A stretch of DNA of 25,707 nt from Cyanobium gracile_A (GTDB lineage Bacteria; Cyanobacteriota; Cyanobacteriia; PCC-6307; Cyanobiaceae), in the NCBI RefSeq assembly GCF_034931305.1, contig NZ_JAYGHY010000039.1, forward strand, positions 1-25,707. The letters run 5' to 3'. Numbering within the stretch: position 1 is the stretch's first letter; the number at the start of each line of letters is the position of its first letter. Shown here in pieces: positions 1-7,164 of this stretch. Position numbers and translations under genes: made by a program. The notes under the pieces are model-generated. The model made no database searches, had not been told where the DNA came from, and worked only from the letters and a program-made list of their open reading frames with translations.

Positions 1-1
1 G

Positions 2-1267
2 GCTCCGGGCGATCCGGTGCTGGTGGTGGAGCCGCCCCTGGCCCTCTGGGCCGGCCGGCTGGCGGCGGAGTTCTGGGGCCAGCCCAGCGGGCGCCTGGCA
101 CTGATCGGCGTCACCGGAACGAACGGCAAGACCACCACCACCTATCTGATCGAGCATCTGGCCGCCGCGGCCGGTCGGCCCTCTGCCCTGTTCGGCACCC
201 TGCAGAACCGCTGGCCGGGTCACAGCGCCACAGCGACCCACACCACCGCCTTCGCCGATCTGCTGCAGGCCGATCTGGCCCAGGCCGTCGCGGCCGGCAG
301 CGCCATCGCCGCCATGGAGGTGAGCTCCCACGCCCTCGACCAGCAGCGGGTGGCCGGCTGCCGCTTCGCCGGAGCGGTGTTCACCAACCTCACCCAGGAC
401 CACCTCGATTACCACCCATCAATGGAGGCCTACTTCGAGGCCAAGGCGCGGCTGTTCGCCCCGGAGCTGCTGGATGGGGGCGCCGTGGTCAACGTGGACG
501 ACCCCTGGGGGGGCCGCCTGGCCGAGCGGCTGGCTGGGGCGCGCCCCTGCTGGCGCAGCTCCCTGGAGGATCCGTCGGTGGAGCTGCACATCAGCGCTCT
601 GGTGATGGGCGCCGATGGGGTGAGCGGCCGGCTGCACAGCCCGGCAGGGGAGGGGCCGTTCCGCTCGCCCCTGGTGGGTCGTTTCAACCTGATGAACCTG
701 CTGCAGGCGGTGGGGGCTCTGTTGCAGCAGGGCCTGCCCCTGGCCCTGCTGCTGGAGGGTCTGGCCAGCTTCCGGGGCGTGCCAGGACGCATGGAGCGGG
801 TGGGCGGCCCGGAGGGAGTGGCCCTGCCGGCGGTGCTGGTGGATTACGCCCACACCCCCGACGGCCTCGAGAACGCCCTGGCGGCCTGCCGGCCCTTCAC
901 CGCTGGCCGGCTGATCTGTGTGTTCGGCTGCGGCGGTGACCGCGACCGCACCAAGAGGCCCCAGATGGCGGCCATTGCCGCCCGCCTGGCCGATGCGGTG
1001 GTGGTCACCTCCGACAACCCCCGCACCGAGGACCCGCAGCGGATCCTCGATGACGTGGTGGCCGGGATCCCTGCCGGCACCGAGCTGGCGGTGGAGGGCG
1101 ATCGGGCCGCCGCCATCGCCGCCGCCATCGCCGCCGCGACGCCGCAGGATCTGGTGCTGATCGCCGGCAAGGGCCATGAGGACTACCAGATCCTCGGCAC
1201 CACCAAGGTGCATTTCGATGACCGGGAGCAGGCCGCCAGGGCCCTGCTGGCACGCGCCGCCAGCTGA
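2..1267 (+). CDS. murE: UDP-N-acetylmuramoyl-tripeptide synthetase MurE, 5'-truncated by the window edge
   Basis: Cytoplasmic Mur ligase that adds meso-diaminopimelate to UDP-MurNAc-L-Ala-D-Glu, using ATP, in peptidoglycan synthesis. The reading frame is open from base 2, so the first roughly 80-100 residues lie upstream of the window; a GTG at 17 is internal and not the real start. Counting from that GTG, the ATP-binding loop GTNGKTT is at residues 34-40. The DNPR motif that contacts diaminopimelate in MurE enzymes is at 333-336, which argues for a DAP-type rather than a lysine-type enzyme. The middle and C-terminal Mur ligase domains are complete to the TGA. The next gene, aqpZ, follows on the same strand but looks functionally unrelated. 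Confidence 0.96.
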   Translation, partial: APGDPVLVVEPPLALWAGRLAAEFWGQPSGRLALIGVTGTNGKTTTTYLIEHLAAAAGRPSALFGTLQNRWPGHSATATHTTAFADLLQADLAQAVAAGSAIAAMEVSSHALDQQRVAGCRFAGAVFTNLTQDHLDYHPSMEAYFEAKARLFAPELLDGGAVVNVDDPWGGRLAERLAGARPCWRSSLEDPSVELHISALVMGADGVSGRLHSPAGEGPFRSPLVGRFNLMNLLQAVGALLQQGLPLALLLEGLASFRGVPGRMERVGGPEGVALPAVLVDYAHTPDGLENALAACRPFTAGRLICVFGCGGDRDRTKRPQMAAIAARLADAVVVTSDNPRTEDPQRILDDVVAGIPAGTELAVEGDRAAAIAAAIAAATPQDLVLIAGKGHEDYQILGTTKVHFDDREQAARALLARAAS

Positions 1268-1368
1268 GGCTCCTATGCCAGCTGATGAACACGATCCGTT
1301 TGGGGTGGTTCCGTTCGGGTGTAACTTCCCGATGTAACTCCCCGGTGTATATGGCCGCTTCTATTCCC

Positions 1369-2091
1369 ATGCCGAAGAAGTTCCTGGCGGAACTGATCGG
1401 TACCTTCTGGCTGGTGCTGGGCGGTTGCGGCAGCGCCGTGCTGGCGGCCGTGTTCCCCTACGACAACGCCGCCGCCAACCCCCTGGGCCTGGGCTTCCTG
1501 GGCGTTTCGCTCGCCTTCGGCCTCACCCTGCTCACAGCCGTCTATGCCATCGGCCATATCTCCGGTTGCCACATCAACCCGGCGGTCAGCTTCGGCCTCT
1601 GGGCCGGGGGCAAGTTTCCGGGCTCCGGTCTGCTGCCCTACATCGTCGCGCAGGTGCTCGGTGGCGTGATCGCCGGCGGGGTGATCCTGCTGGTGGCCGG
1701 CGGCCGCCCCGGCTTCGAGCTGGCCGGCAGCAACCCCCTGGCGACCAATGGCTTCGGTGCCCACTCCCCTGGCGGTTACGGCTTGCTTTCCGCCCTGGTG
1801 ATCGAGGTGATCCTCACCTTCATCTTCCTGCTGGTGATCCTGGGGGCCACCCACAAGCAGGAGCTCAGCGCCATCGCCGGTGCCCCCATCGGCCTTTCCC
1901 TCACCCTGATCCACCTGGTCAGCATTCCGGTCACTAACACCTCGGTCAACCCGGCCCGCAGCACCGGCGTGGCGCTGTGGGTGGGCGGTGAGGCCATCGG
2001 TCAGCTTTGGCTCTTCTGGGTGGCCCCGATCGTGGGTGCCCTGCTGGCGGGCTGGTTCTACAAGGCCTTCTTCGCCAGCGAGGAAAGCTGA
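1369..2091 (+). CDS. aqpZ: Aquaporin Z-type water channel
   Basis: Inner-membrane water channel of the MIP family, 240 residues from the ATG at 1369. That start gives the N-terminus MPKKFLAELIGTFW, which lines up with E. coli AqpZ. An ATG at 1351 is also in frame, and neither has a clear Shine-Dalgarno. Both pore half-helices are present: HINPAV and SVNPARST. The aromatic/arginine filter of a water-specific channel appears intact, with Phe in LAFGLT, His in LIHLVSIPV, Thr in VTNTS and Arg after the second NPA. Six membrane helices are expected. Its last 34 bases overlap the end of the cystine lyase gene on the opposite strand, so no terminator can sit between the two. Confidence 0.95.
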   Translation: MPKKFLAELIGTFWLVLGGCGSAVLAAVFPYDNAAANPLGLGFLGVSLAFGLTLLTAVYAIGHISGCHINPAVSFGLWAGGKFPGSGLLPYIVAQVLGGVIAGGVILLVAGGRPGFELAGSNPLATNGFGAHSPGGYGLLSALVIEVILTFIFLLVILGATHKQELSAIAGAPIGLSLTLIHLVSIPVTNTSVNPARSTGVALWVGGEAIGQLWLFWVAPIVGALLAGWFYKAFFASEES

Positions 2092-3227
2092 TCCAGCAGC
2101 CTCTCCACCTCGTCAGCGGTGCTGACCAGGTGGGTACAGGCCCGCAGGCAGCGGGGGGATTCCAGGGTTCGCAACCAGGTGCCCCGATCCCCCAGCTGCT
2201 TCACAATGGCGGCCGGATCCAGGGCTTGGCCCCTGGGATCGGCCATGATGAGGCTCACCAGCCCCGCCGGCGGGGGCACCGCCAACAGGGTGCGGACTCC
2301 GGGACTCTGCTGCAACCCTTCCCAAAGCTGGTGGCTGCGCTGCCTGATCGCCGCCAGCCGCGCGTCGGCATCACCTTCGGCCTCCAGCAGCTGCAGTGAT
2401 TGATTCAGCCCCGCGAACAGGGGTGTGCACGAGGTGGCCACCTCGAAGCGGCGGGCGTCGCGGTGGTACCCGCCGGCACCGGGCCCGTCGTGCTCCAGGG
2501 TGCGCCAGCCGATGACCGTGGGGCTGCTCGCCTCCAGCAGTCGCTCTGAGAGCGCCACTGCACCGAGCCCTTCCGGGCCGCAGCACCACTTGTGGCCTGT
2601 GCAGGCATAGATGTCGGCGGCGGCCGCCGCCTCTGCCACCGGCAGGCTCCCCAGCGACTGGGCCGCATCCACCAGCAACCAGGGGTGGCGGGAGTGGCCG
2701 GCCAGCTGGGCCGCCACCGCCGCGATCGGCATCGTCTGGCCGGTGTTCCAGAGCAGGTGGGAGAGCACCACCAGCCGGGTGCGAGGGCTGAGGGCCGCCT
2801 CCAGCCGCTCGTTCACCGCTGTTGCCGTGGGGTCCCCGTCACCGGTGAGATCGGCCACCGCCAGGGTGGTGATCCGCAGCTGGTGGCGCCGGGCCAGTTC
2901 TTGGAGGGCGGCCACCACGCCGTAGTGCTCGGCGTCGCTGATCAGCAGTTCGTCGCCTGCCTCCCAGGGCAGGCCCCAGAGGGGCAGCACGCACCCTGAG
3001 GTGACGTTTTCGGTGAAGGCCACCCGCGCGGCGTCGACGCCGAACCAGGTCGCCAGCCGCTGGCGCAGCCCTGACACGGTGCGATTCACGTAGGGCCACA
3101 CGGCATCGCTGAAGGGGCCCAGCTCCTGGATGGTGGCGAAGGCTTCGCTGATGGCCGCCAGCGATGGGGAAGGCAAGGGGCCCTGGCCGCCGTAGTTGAA
3201 GTACGTCTTGTTGGCCAGGGCGGGCAT
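2058..3227 (-). CDS. L-cysteine/cystine C-S lyase of the C-DES type (class V aminotransferase fold, PLP)
   Basis: PLP enzyme that closely follows Synechocystis C-DES as I recall it. C-DES cleaves cystine to pyruvate, ammonia and a persulfide and can supply sulfur for Fe-S cluster assembly in vitro. Shared landmarks are ANKTYFNYGGQGPLP at the N-terminus, LSHLLWNTGQ, the PLP-pyridine aspartate in LLVDAAQSLGSLP (Asp187), the Schiff-base lysine in CTGHKWCCGP (Lys213), and RFEVATS near the substrate site. I chose the ATG at 3227 (389 residues, close to the family's roughly 390). The frame stays open to an ATG at 3380, but that extra stretch is proline-rich, unlike the family, and would overlap the hydrolase gene upstream. 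An IscS/SufS-like cysteine desulfurase is less likely because the conserved strings match C-DES. Confidence 0.88.
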   Translation of the reverse strand: MPALANKTYFNYGGQGPLPSPSLAAISEAFATIQELGPFSDAVWPYVNRTVSGLRQRLATWFGVDAARVAFTENVTSGCVLPLWGLPWEAGDELLISDAEHYGVVAALQELARRHQLRITTLAVADLTGDGDPTATAVNERLEAALSPRTRLVVLSHLLWNTGQTMPIAAVAAQLAGHSRHPWLLVDAAQSLGSLPVAEAAAAADIYACTGHKWCCGPEGLGAVALSERLLEASSPTVIGWRTLEHDGPGAGGYHRDARRFEVATSCTPLFAGLNQSLQLLEAEGDADARLAAIRQRSHQLWEGLQQSPGVRTLLAVPPPAGLVSLIMADPRGQALDPAAIVKQLGDRGTWLRTLESPRCLRACTHLVSTADEVERLLDQLSSLAKKAL

Positions 3228-3318
3228 CAGATCCCGCAGGGGGACGGGGAGCTCGGCAGGCAAGGGGGGCGGTGCTGGCGTTGGGGAAGCATGGCAGCGG
3301 ATACCCCGAGCCAGGCTT

Positions 3319-4548
3319 TTAAACGTTCGTGGAACCGAGACTGGCGGTTCGCCCTGTTTGTTCTGTCCCTTGAACCCCACCGACCTGGGATGACGCCTGG
3401 CGGTTGATGCGTTTTCTCAGTTTGCGGCTGTAGCCGAAGGCCACACCCACTCCGGCGAGGGGCAGGGGGGCTGGGACCCTTGCCACCACGTCGCGATAGA
3501 GAGCCTGGCCGACGTTCTGATACAGGGCGGTGGTGGGATGGAGCTCATCCCAGAAGATGCGGCGGCTGGCAACCTCTGGATCCGTCAGGCAGGCCAGGTC
3601 CCGGATGCAGGGGGTCAGATCATCATCCAGTCCATAGGCCTTCGGATCGGCATAGATCCTGTTGGTTAACGTGTAGAAATCAAAAATCTTCAGGTCGGCA
3701 TCTTCAAGGGCCGGTCTGATGCTGTGGAGGGCGCCCTCCAGAGAGGCATTGAAGACGTTCGAAAAGAGTGTGAGCGTTTGTGATGGTGACTGATCCGGGG
3801 GGCCTGCAGCCGGCAGGCGCCCAAGATCCGTGGAATTGAAGACCAGGATGTTGCGGGCGCCATGCTGATACAGATCAACAACGGATGAGACGATGTTGGT
3901 CACGGCGTTGGCGATAATCTGTTGGAACACCTGCGTGGCCGGCGTCGGCGGCGGGGTGGAGATCGCCGGGGGGCCTGGCGGCTGGGTGGCGTCGAAACTG
4001 CCCACCAGCTGCCCCGTGGTCTGGGTGTAGAGCACGTCGTTGGGGAACAGCTCGATGACAAACAGGGACGTGGCAGGGTTGAACGTCGGGGCTGAAGTTT
4101 TAAAGGCCTCGCGTTGCCATGCATGGCCCAGATTCTCGAAGTAACCGGCAAGCACAGGGCCAAGAACCGGTGATACGCCGTTGTTGTTCCCTACACCGGT
4201 TGAGGCTCCGCCGATCGCGTAGTTCGTGCCGCCGGCCAGGGAGGGCCGGAACGGCGCCAAGGGGGTGCTGAGACTGTAAAAAGGGTCGCTACGGTTGAAG
4301 CGATTCCAGAGATATTCCACGGACGTGGGCCCATTGCTGAAGCGTCCATCGGCATAGGGTGGAGGTGGAAAACTGATCGTTCCATTGGATTCCATGGTGG
4401 TTCTCAGTCCCCCGTTGCCACCGTCTAGGACGCTGTCTCCGAAGACGAAAAGATTGTCGAGAATCGACAGTCGCGCCTCGGAGGGTAACGGAGCGAAGAT
4501 GGTGGAACAGGCGGCCACTAGACCCATCCATGTCTTCACTCGAGCCAT
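3319..4548 (-). CDS. Secreted SGNH/GDSL-family hydrolase with a PEP-CTERM-like C-terminal sorting region
   Basis: Predicted extracytoplasmic esterase or lipase, 409 residues; the substrate is unknown. A short signal-peptide-like hydrophobic stretch (about residues 7-24) precedes block I, FVFGDSVLDGGNGG, with the nucleophile Ser39. GGTNYAIGGAST follows as the second block. The third block is ELFPNDVLY, with the Asn-Asp pair but no Gly before it in the usual position. The catalytic Asp and His lie in FWDELHPT (Asp334, His337). The C-terminus has PAPLPLAGVGVAFGYSRKLRKR at about 359-380: a Pro-rich motif, a short hydrophobic span and an Arg/Lys cluster, like cyanobacterial PEP-CTERM-type signals. 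Unusually, about 28 more hydrophilic residues follow the basic cluster. G+C is clearly lower than in the neighbours, which suggests transfer or weak codon selection. Confidence 0.85.
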   Translation of the reverse strand: MARVKTWMGLVAACSTIFAPLPSEARLSILDNLFVFGDSVLDGGNGGLRTTMESNGTISFPPPPYADGRFSNGPTSVEYLWNRFNRSDPFYSLSTPLAPFRPSLAGGTNYAIGGASTGVGNNNGVSPVLGPVLAGYFENLGHAWQREAFKTSAPTFNPATSLFVIELFPNDVLYTQTTGQLVGSFDATQPPGPPAISTPPPTPATQVFQQIIANAVTNIVSSVVDLYQHGARNILVFNSTDLGRLPAAGPPDQSPSQTLTLFSNVFNASLEGALHSIRPALEDADLKIFDFYTLTNRIYADPKAYGLDDDLTPCIRDLACLTDPEVASRRIFWDELHPTTALYQNVGQALYRDVVARVPAPLPLAGVGVAFGYSRKLRKRINRQASSQVGGVQGTEQTGRTASLGSTNV

Positions 4549-4828
4549 GGTCGTCGCAAGGAAACCGCGTGGAAACCCTACCTCAGGTCAAGCCTGGTAC
4601 AAAATCTGAAGATCACGTGGTCATAGAAAACTTAGGTGCACGCACTTCGGGGCTTCTGTCTGGCATCTTCTGCGCTGCAGTCTTGGCGCATTTATGCATC
4701 CCGGCATGGGCTTTTGTCCAGCTGCCTGGTGTCAGGTGGTCGTCACTGCTTCGGCAGCGAGGTCAGAGTTCTGGCGGCTGGCTCTGCCCACCGTTGGCGG
4801 TGGGTGGCAGCGGTGACCCGGCCTGGCT
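4549..4828. other. Gene-poor spacer of lower G+C upstream of the hydrolase
   Basis: I see no convincing gene here. The two 60-base lines starting at 4561 and 4621 hold 31 and 32 G+C, against 44 of 60 at 5221-5280. The spacer must carry the promoter of the hydrolase (transcribed leftward), but I cannot pick out a convincing -35/-10 pair. Open frames on the + strand have no recognisable domain and run antisense to the small membrane protein next door. A perfect hairpin is listed separately at its right end. Confidence 0.5.
4787..4804 (-). terminator. Possible 3' hairpin of the small membrane-protein gene
   Basis: Perfect 7-bp inverted repeat CCCACCG/CGGTGGG with a 4-base loop, 24 bases downstream of the stop codon of the leftward small gene. 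No T-run follows on the minus strand, so this would be an RNA 3'-end stabiliser or a Rho-type site rather than a classical intrinsic terminator. Confidence 0.3.
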
Positions 4829-5017
4829 TCAGTTGCTGGAGATCACCTGGCCCACCACCACGGCGGCCACGGCCGAGAACAGGGTGATGCCGAGGGCCGT
4901 GAGGGGGCTCTGGCCCTGGGCCACCGCCAGGGTGGTGATCACACCGGCTCCGAGGCTGGCCACGGCAAGCTGGGAGGTGAGTTCGCTGCCGGAGCGGGGG
5001 CTGGGGCTCGGGGTCAC
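4829..5017 (-). CDS. Small hydrophobic protein, function unknown (62 aa)
   Basis: Probably a real small membrane protein, although I recognise no family. It begins at a GTG (5017) and has a polar, Ser/Pro-rich N-terminus. Two hydrophobic spans follow, about residues 15-33 (SQLAVASLGAGVITTLAVA) and 39-60 (ALGITLFSAVAAVVVGQVI), separated by a short QGQSP turn, so a helical hairpin in the membrane is likely. The composition is that of a genuine membrane protein rather than the Arg/Pro/Ala-rich mix that wrong frames give in this DNA. No ATG is available upstream before the in-frame TAA near 5093. It lies downstream of ycf46 on the same strand but 161 bases away, so it is probably transcribed separately. 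Confidence 0.6.
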   Translation of the reverse strand: MTPSPSPRSGSELTSQLAVASLGAGVITTLAVAQGQSPLTALGITLFSAVAAVVVGQVISSN

Positions 5018-5178
5018 GGCGGCTTTGATCAGGGTGATTCGCCAGACGCTACGGGCGATGCATCGTGCGTCACCGGCGCTGAGGTCAAGCTGTTACCAGG
5101 CGTGGTTGTTCTTCATGAAGCCGTTACATCGGGCCCCATCGATGCAATGAAAGTCTTCCACTTTTGTGCCTATTCGCC

Positions 5179-6669
5179 TCAGAAAGGCCGCCCGGCCCCG
5201 GAAGCAGGCCGGGCGCGGCCGCTGCTGGCCCAGCTGCGGAGGGACTCGAGTTGTTCCCGGGCCGTGCGCGAGAGGGGCACCACCTGGCTGGCGGCGGCGA
5301 TCAGGTCGGCCTCCCCCAGCTCCCGCCCATCGCCGAAGGCCAGGTGCATGGCCTCGATCACGGTCTGCTCCAGTTCGGCGCCGGAGAAGTCGGTGGTGCG
5401 GTCCACCAGCACCTCCAGCGGGATCGTGTGCTCCGGCCGCCGCCGCCGCAGCTGCAGATCCAGGATCGCCCGGCGTTCCTCGGCGTCGGGCAGTTCCAGC
5501 AGGAAGATCTCGTCGAAGCGGCCCTTGCGCAGCAGTTCCGCCGGCAGCCGTTCCACCGCATTGGCGGTGGCCACCACGAACACGGCGCTGCTCTTCTCCG
5601 CCATCCAGGTGAGCAGGCTGGCCAGCACCCGCTGGCTGGTGCCGCCGTCGCTGCGGCCGTCGCCACCGCCGAAGCCTTTGTCGATCTCATCGATCCAGAG
5701 CACGCAGGGGGCCATCGCCTCGGCCCGCTGGATCATCTCCCGGGTGCGCGCCTCGCTGGCCCCCACCAGGCCTGCGAACAGGCGCCCCACATCGAGCCGC
5801 AGCAGCGGCATCGCCCAGCTGTGGGCAATCGCCTTGGCGGTGAGCGACTTTCCCGTGCCCTGGGGCCCGATCAGCAGCACCCCCCGGGGCAGGGGTAGCC
5901 CGTAGCGCTGGGCCTCCTCGCTGAAGGCGCGGTGGCGTTGCTCCAGCCAGTGCTTGAGGGTCTCCAGGCCGCCGATGTCGGCGGGGGTGGCTTCGGTGGG
6001 GCAGTACTCCAGCAGTTCGCTGCGGGCGATGGCCTGGCGCTTCTCCTCCAGCACCTCGCTCAGGTCTTCGATCCCCAGCTGTCCCCGCTGGGCCAGGGCC
6101 CGGGCCGCCAGCTGGCGCACCCTCTGCTCGCTCAGCCCGTGGCAGGCGGCCGTGAGCTGCTCCAGCACCTCTGGGGCCAGCGGCTGGCCGCTGGCCTCGG
6201 CGATCGCCCGCAGCAACCGGCCGATCTCGCGGGCCTCCGGCAGGGGCAGCTCCAGCAGGGTGACGCTGTCTTCCAGTTCCCGCGGCATCTGCCATTCAGG
6301 GGCGCTGATCACCAGGGTGTGGGGCACCTGCCGCAGGCTCACGGCCAGGTTGCGCAGCCGCCGGCAGACGCCGGGATCATCGGCATAGCGGTGGAAGTCC
6401 TTGAGCAGCAGAATCGCCCCCTGCTCGGCGGGAAGCCCGTCCAGGCCGCCGAGGGCCGCCATCGGCTGACGCACGGCCTGCCCCTGCAGGTTGGGGGCGC
6501 CGGCCAAGCCGCCGATGAAGTCCCAGCGCAGCAGGGTGCGCCCCCCCAGGCGCTCGGCGGCCCGCTCCAGCAGCCCCTCCACCCGCTCCTCCTCCAGGCT
6601 GCGGATCCAGAGGATCGGCGTGCGGGAGCGGATCAGAAGATCCAGCTGATCGGCCAGGCCGTGGACCAT
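5179..6669 (-). CDS. ycf46: Ycf46-type AAA+ ATPase
   Basis: AAA+ ATPase of the Ycf46 family, conserved in cyanobacteria and some algal plastids, 496 residues. The N-terminal half (1-225) is the degenerate ATPase-like region typical of Ycf46. The C-terminal half is the active AAA+ module: Walker A GPQGTGKS at 268-275, Walker B VLWIDEID at 323-330, sensor-1 Asn in VATAN (370) and an arginine finger in RKGRFDE (384). The exact cellular role is not settled; links to photosynthetic carbon use have been proposed. It starts 3 bases after the DUF177 stop, so the two are surely cotranscribed. Its last 12 codons or so, rich in Gly/Arg/Pro, are written within a strong GC hairpin that may act as the operon terminator. 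Confidence 0.95.
   Translation of the reverse strand: MVHGLADQLDLLIRSRTPILWIRSLEEERVEGLLERAAERLGGRTLLRWDFIGGLAGAPNLQGQAVRQPMAALGGLDGLPAEQGAILLLKDFHRYADDPGVCRRLRNLAVSLRQVPHTLVISAPEWQMPRELEDSVTLLELPLPEAREIGRLLRAIAEASGQPLAPEVLEQLTAACHGLSEQRVRQLAARALAQRGQLGIEDLSEVLEEKRQAIARSELLEYCPTEATPADIGGLETLKHWLEQRHRAFSEEAQRYGLPLPRGVLLIGPQGTGKSLTAKAIAHSWAMPLLRLDVGRLFAGLVGASEARTREMIQRAEAMAPCVLWIDEIDKGFGGGDGRSDGGTSQRVLASLLTWMAEKSSAVFVVATANAVERLPAELLRKGRFDEIFLLELPDAEERRAILDLQLRRRRPEHTIPLEVLVDRTTDFSGAELEQTVIEAMHLAFGDGRELGEADLIAAASQVVPLSRTAREQLESLRSWASSGRARPASGAGRPF
5186..5220 (-). terminator. GC-rich hairpin followed by TTTCT at the 3' end of ycf46
   Basis: On the minus strand GCCCGGCC pairs perfectly with GGCCGGGC across a 9-base loop. 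The stem continues as GGCC/GGCC after a 2-base bulge, and TTTCT follows just before the ycf46 stop codon. The hairpin lies inside the coding sequence, so the final codons of ycf46 overlap the putative terminator. The T-run is short, hence only moderate confidence that it terminates transcription. Confidence 0.45.
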
Positions 6670-6672
6670 GGC

Positions 6673-7164
6673 TCAGCGCAGGGAGCGAAGGGCCGCCCAG
6701 CGGGGATCACCCTCCCCTTCGCCGCTGGCGTCGCCTGTGGGCCTTGGCGGGCCGGGACAGTCGGCTCCGCAGCGGTTCACCAGGGGCAGTTGCAGGCTGA
6801 GCTGTTCGAACAGCCAGCGCTCCGGATCGAAGCTGCTGCCGGGATCAAGGCATTCCACAGGGTCCTCGGCCGCGAACACCACCTCCTCCTCCTCTGGACC
6901 CGCCACCGCGATCTCCAGCAGCTCCCGGGCCTTGGCCGTCAGGGCGTGGTTGTAGGTCTGCAGGCAACGGTCGCAGCAGAGCGTGATGATCGTTTCGGCC
7001 GAGCCCTCCAGCTCGAGCACGGTGCCGTGATGGATGGCCCGCATCTGGCCCCGCACCGGGGTGAGGCTGGCCAGCCCGGCGATGGGCTGGTCGATCGGCC
7101 AGTGGCGGCCCTCGCCCAGCAACCGCAACTCCTGCAGGGGCAGCGGCTGCAGCCGGGGAGTCAT
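6673..7164 (-). CDS. DUF177 (YceD-like) protein, 23S rRNA/L32-linked family
   Basis: Member of the DUF177/YceD family (163 residues). Family members in bacteria and chloroplasts are linked to 23S rRNA accumulation, and in many bacteria the gene sits beside rpmF. Hallmarks seen here are LCCDRCLQTYNH (Cys63, Cys64, Cys67) and SLQLPLVNRCGADCPG (Cys132, Cys136); the CxxC and CxxxC pairs look suited to bind a metal. The acidic middle (EEEEVVFAAED) is also typical. Its ATG overlaps the yidC stop as ATGA (7161-7164), and ycf46 follows after 3 bases, so translation of the three genes is probably coupled. Confidence 0.9.
   Translation of the reverse strand: MTPRLQPLPLQELRLLGEGRHWPIDQPIAGLASLTPVRGQMRAIHHGTVLELEGSAETIITLCCDRCLQTYNHALTAKARELLEIAVAGPEEEEVVFAAEDPVECLDPGSSFDPERWLFEQLSLQLPLVNRCGADCPGPPRPTGDASGEGEGDPRWAALRSLR

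Noticed and set aside
3228..3380. N-terminal extension of the cystine lyase to the ATG at 3380
   Set aside because: The added residues are Pro-rich and not family-like, and the extension would overlap the end of the hydrolase gene. The ATG at 3227 gives the family's usual length.
4530..5150. A 206-codon + strand frame in the gene-poor region
   Set aside because: No domain, unusual Trp/Arg/Ser content, and it covers the antisense of the better-supported small membrane protein and the start of the hydrolase gene.
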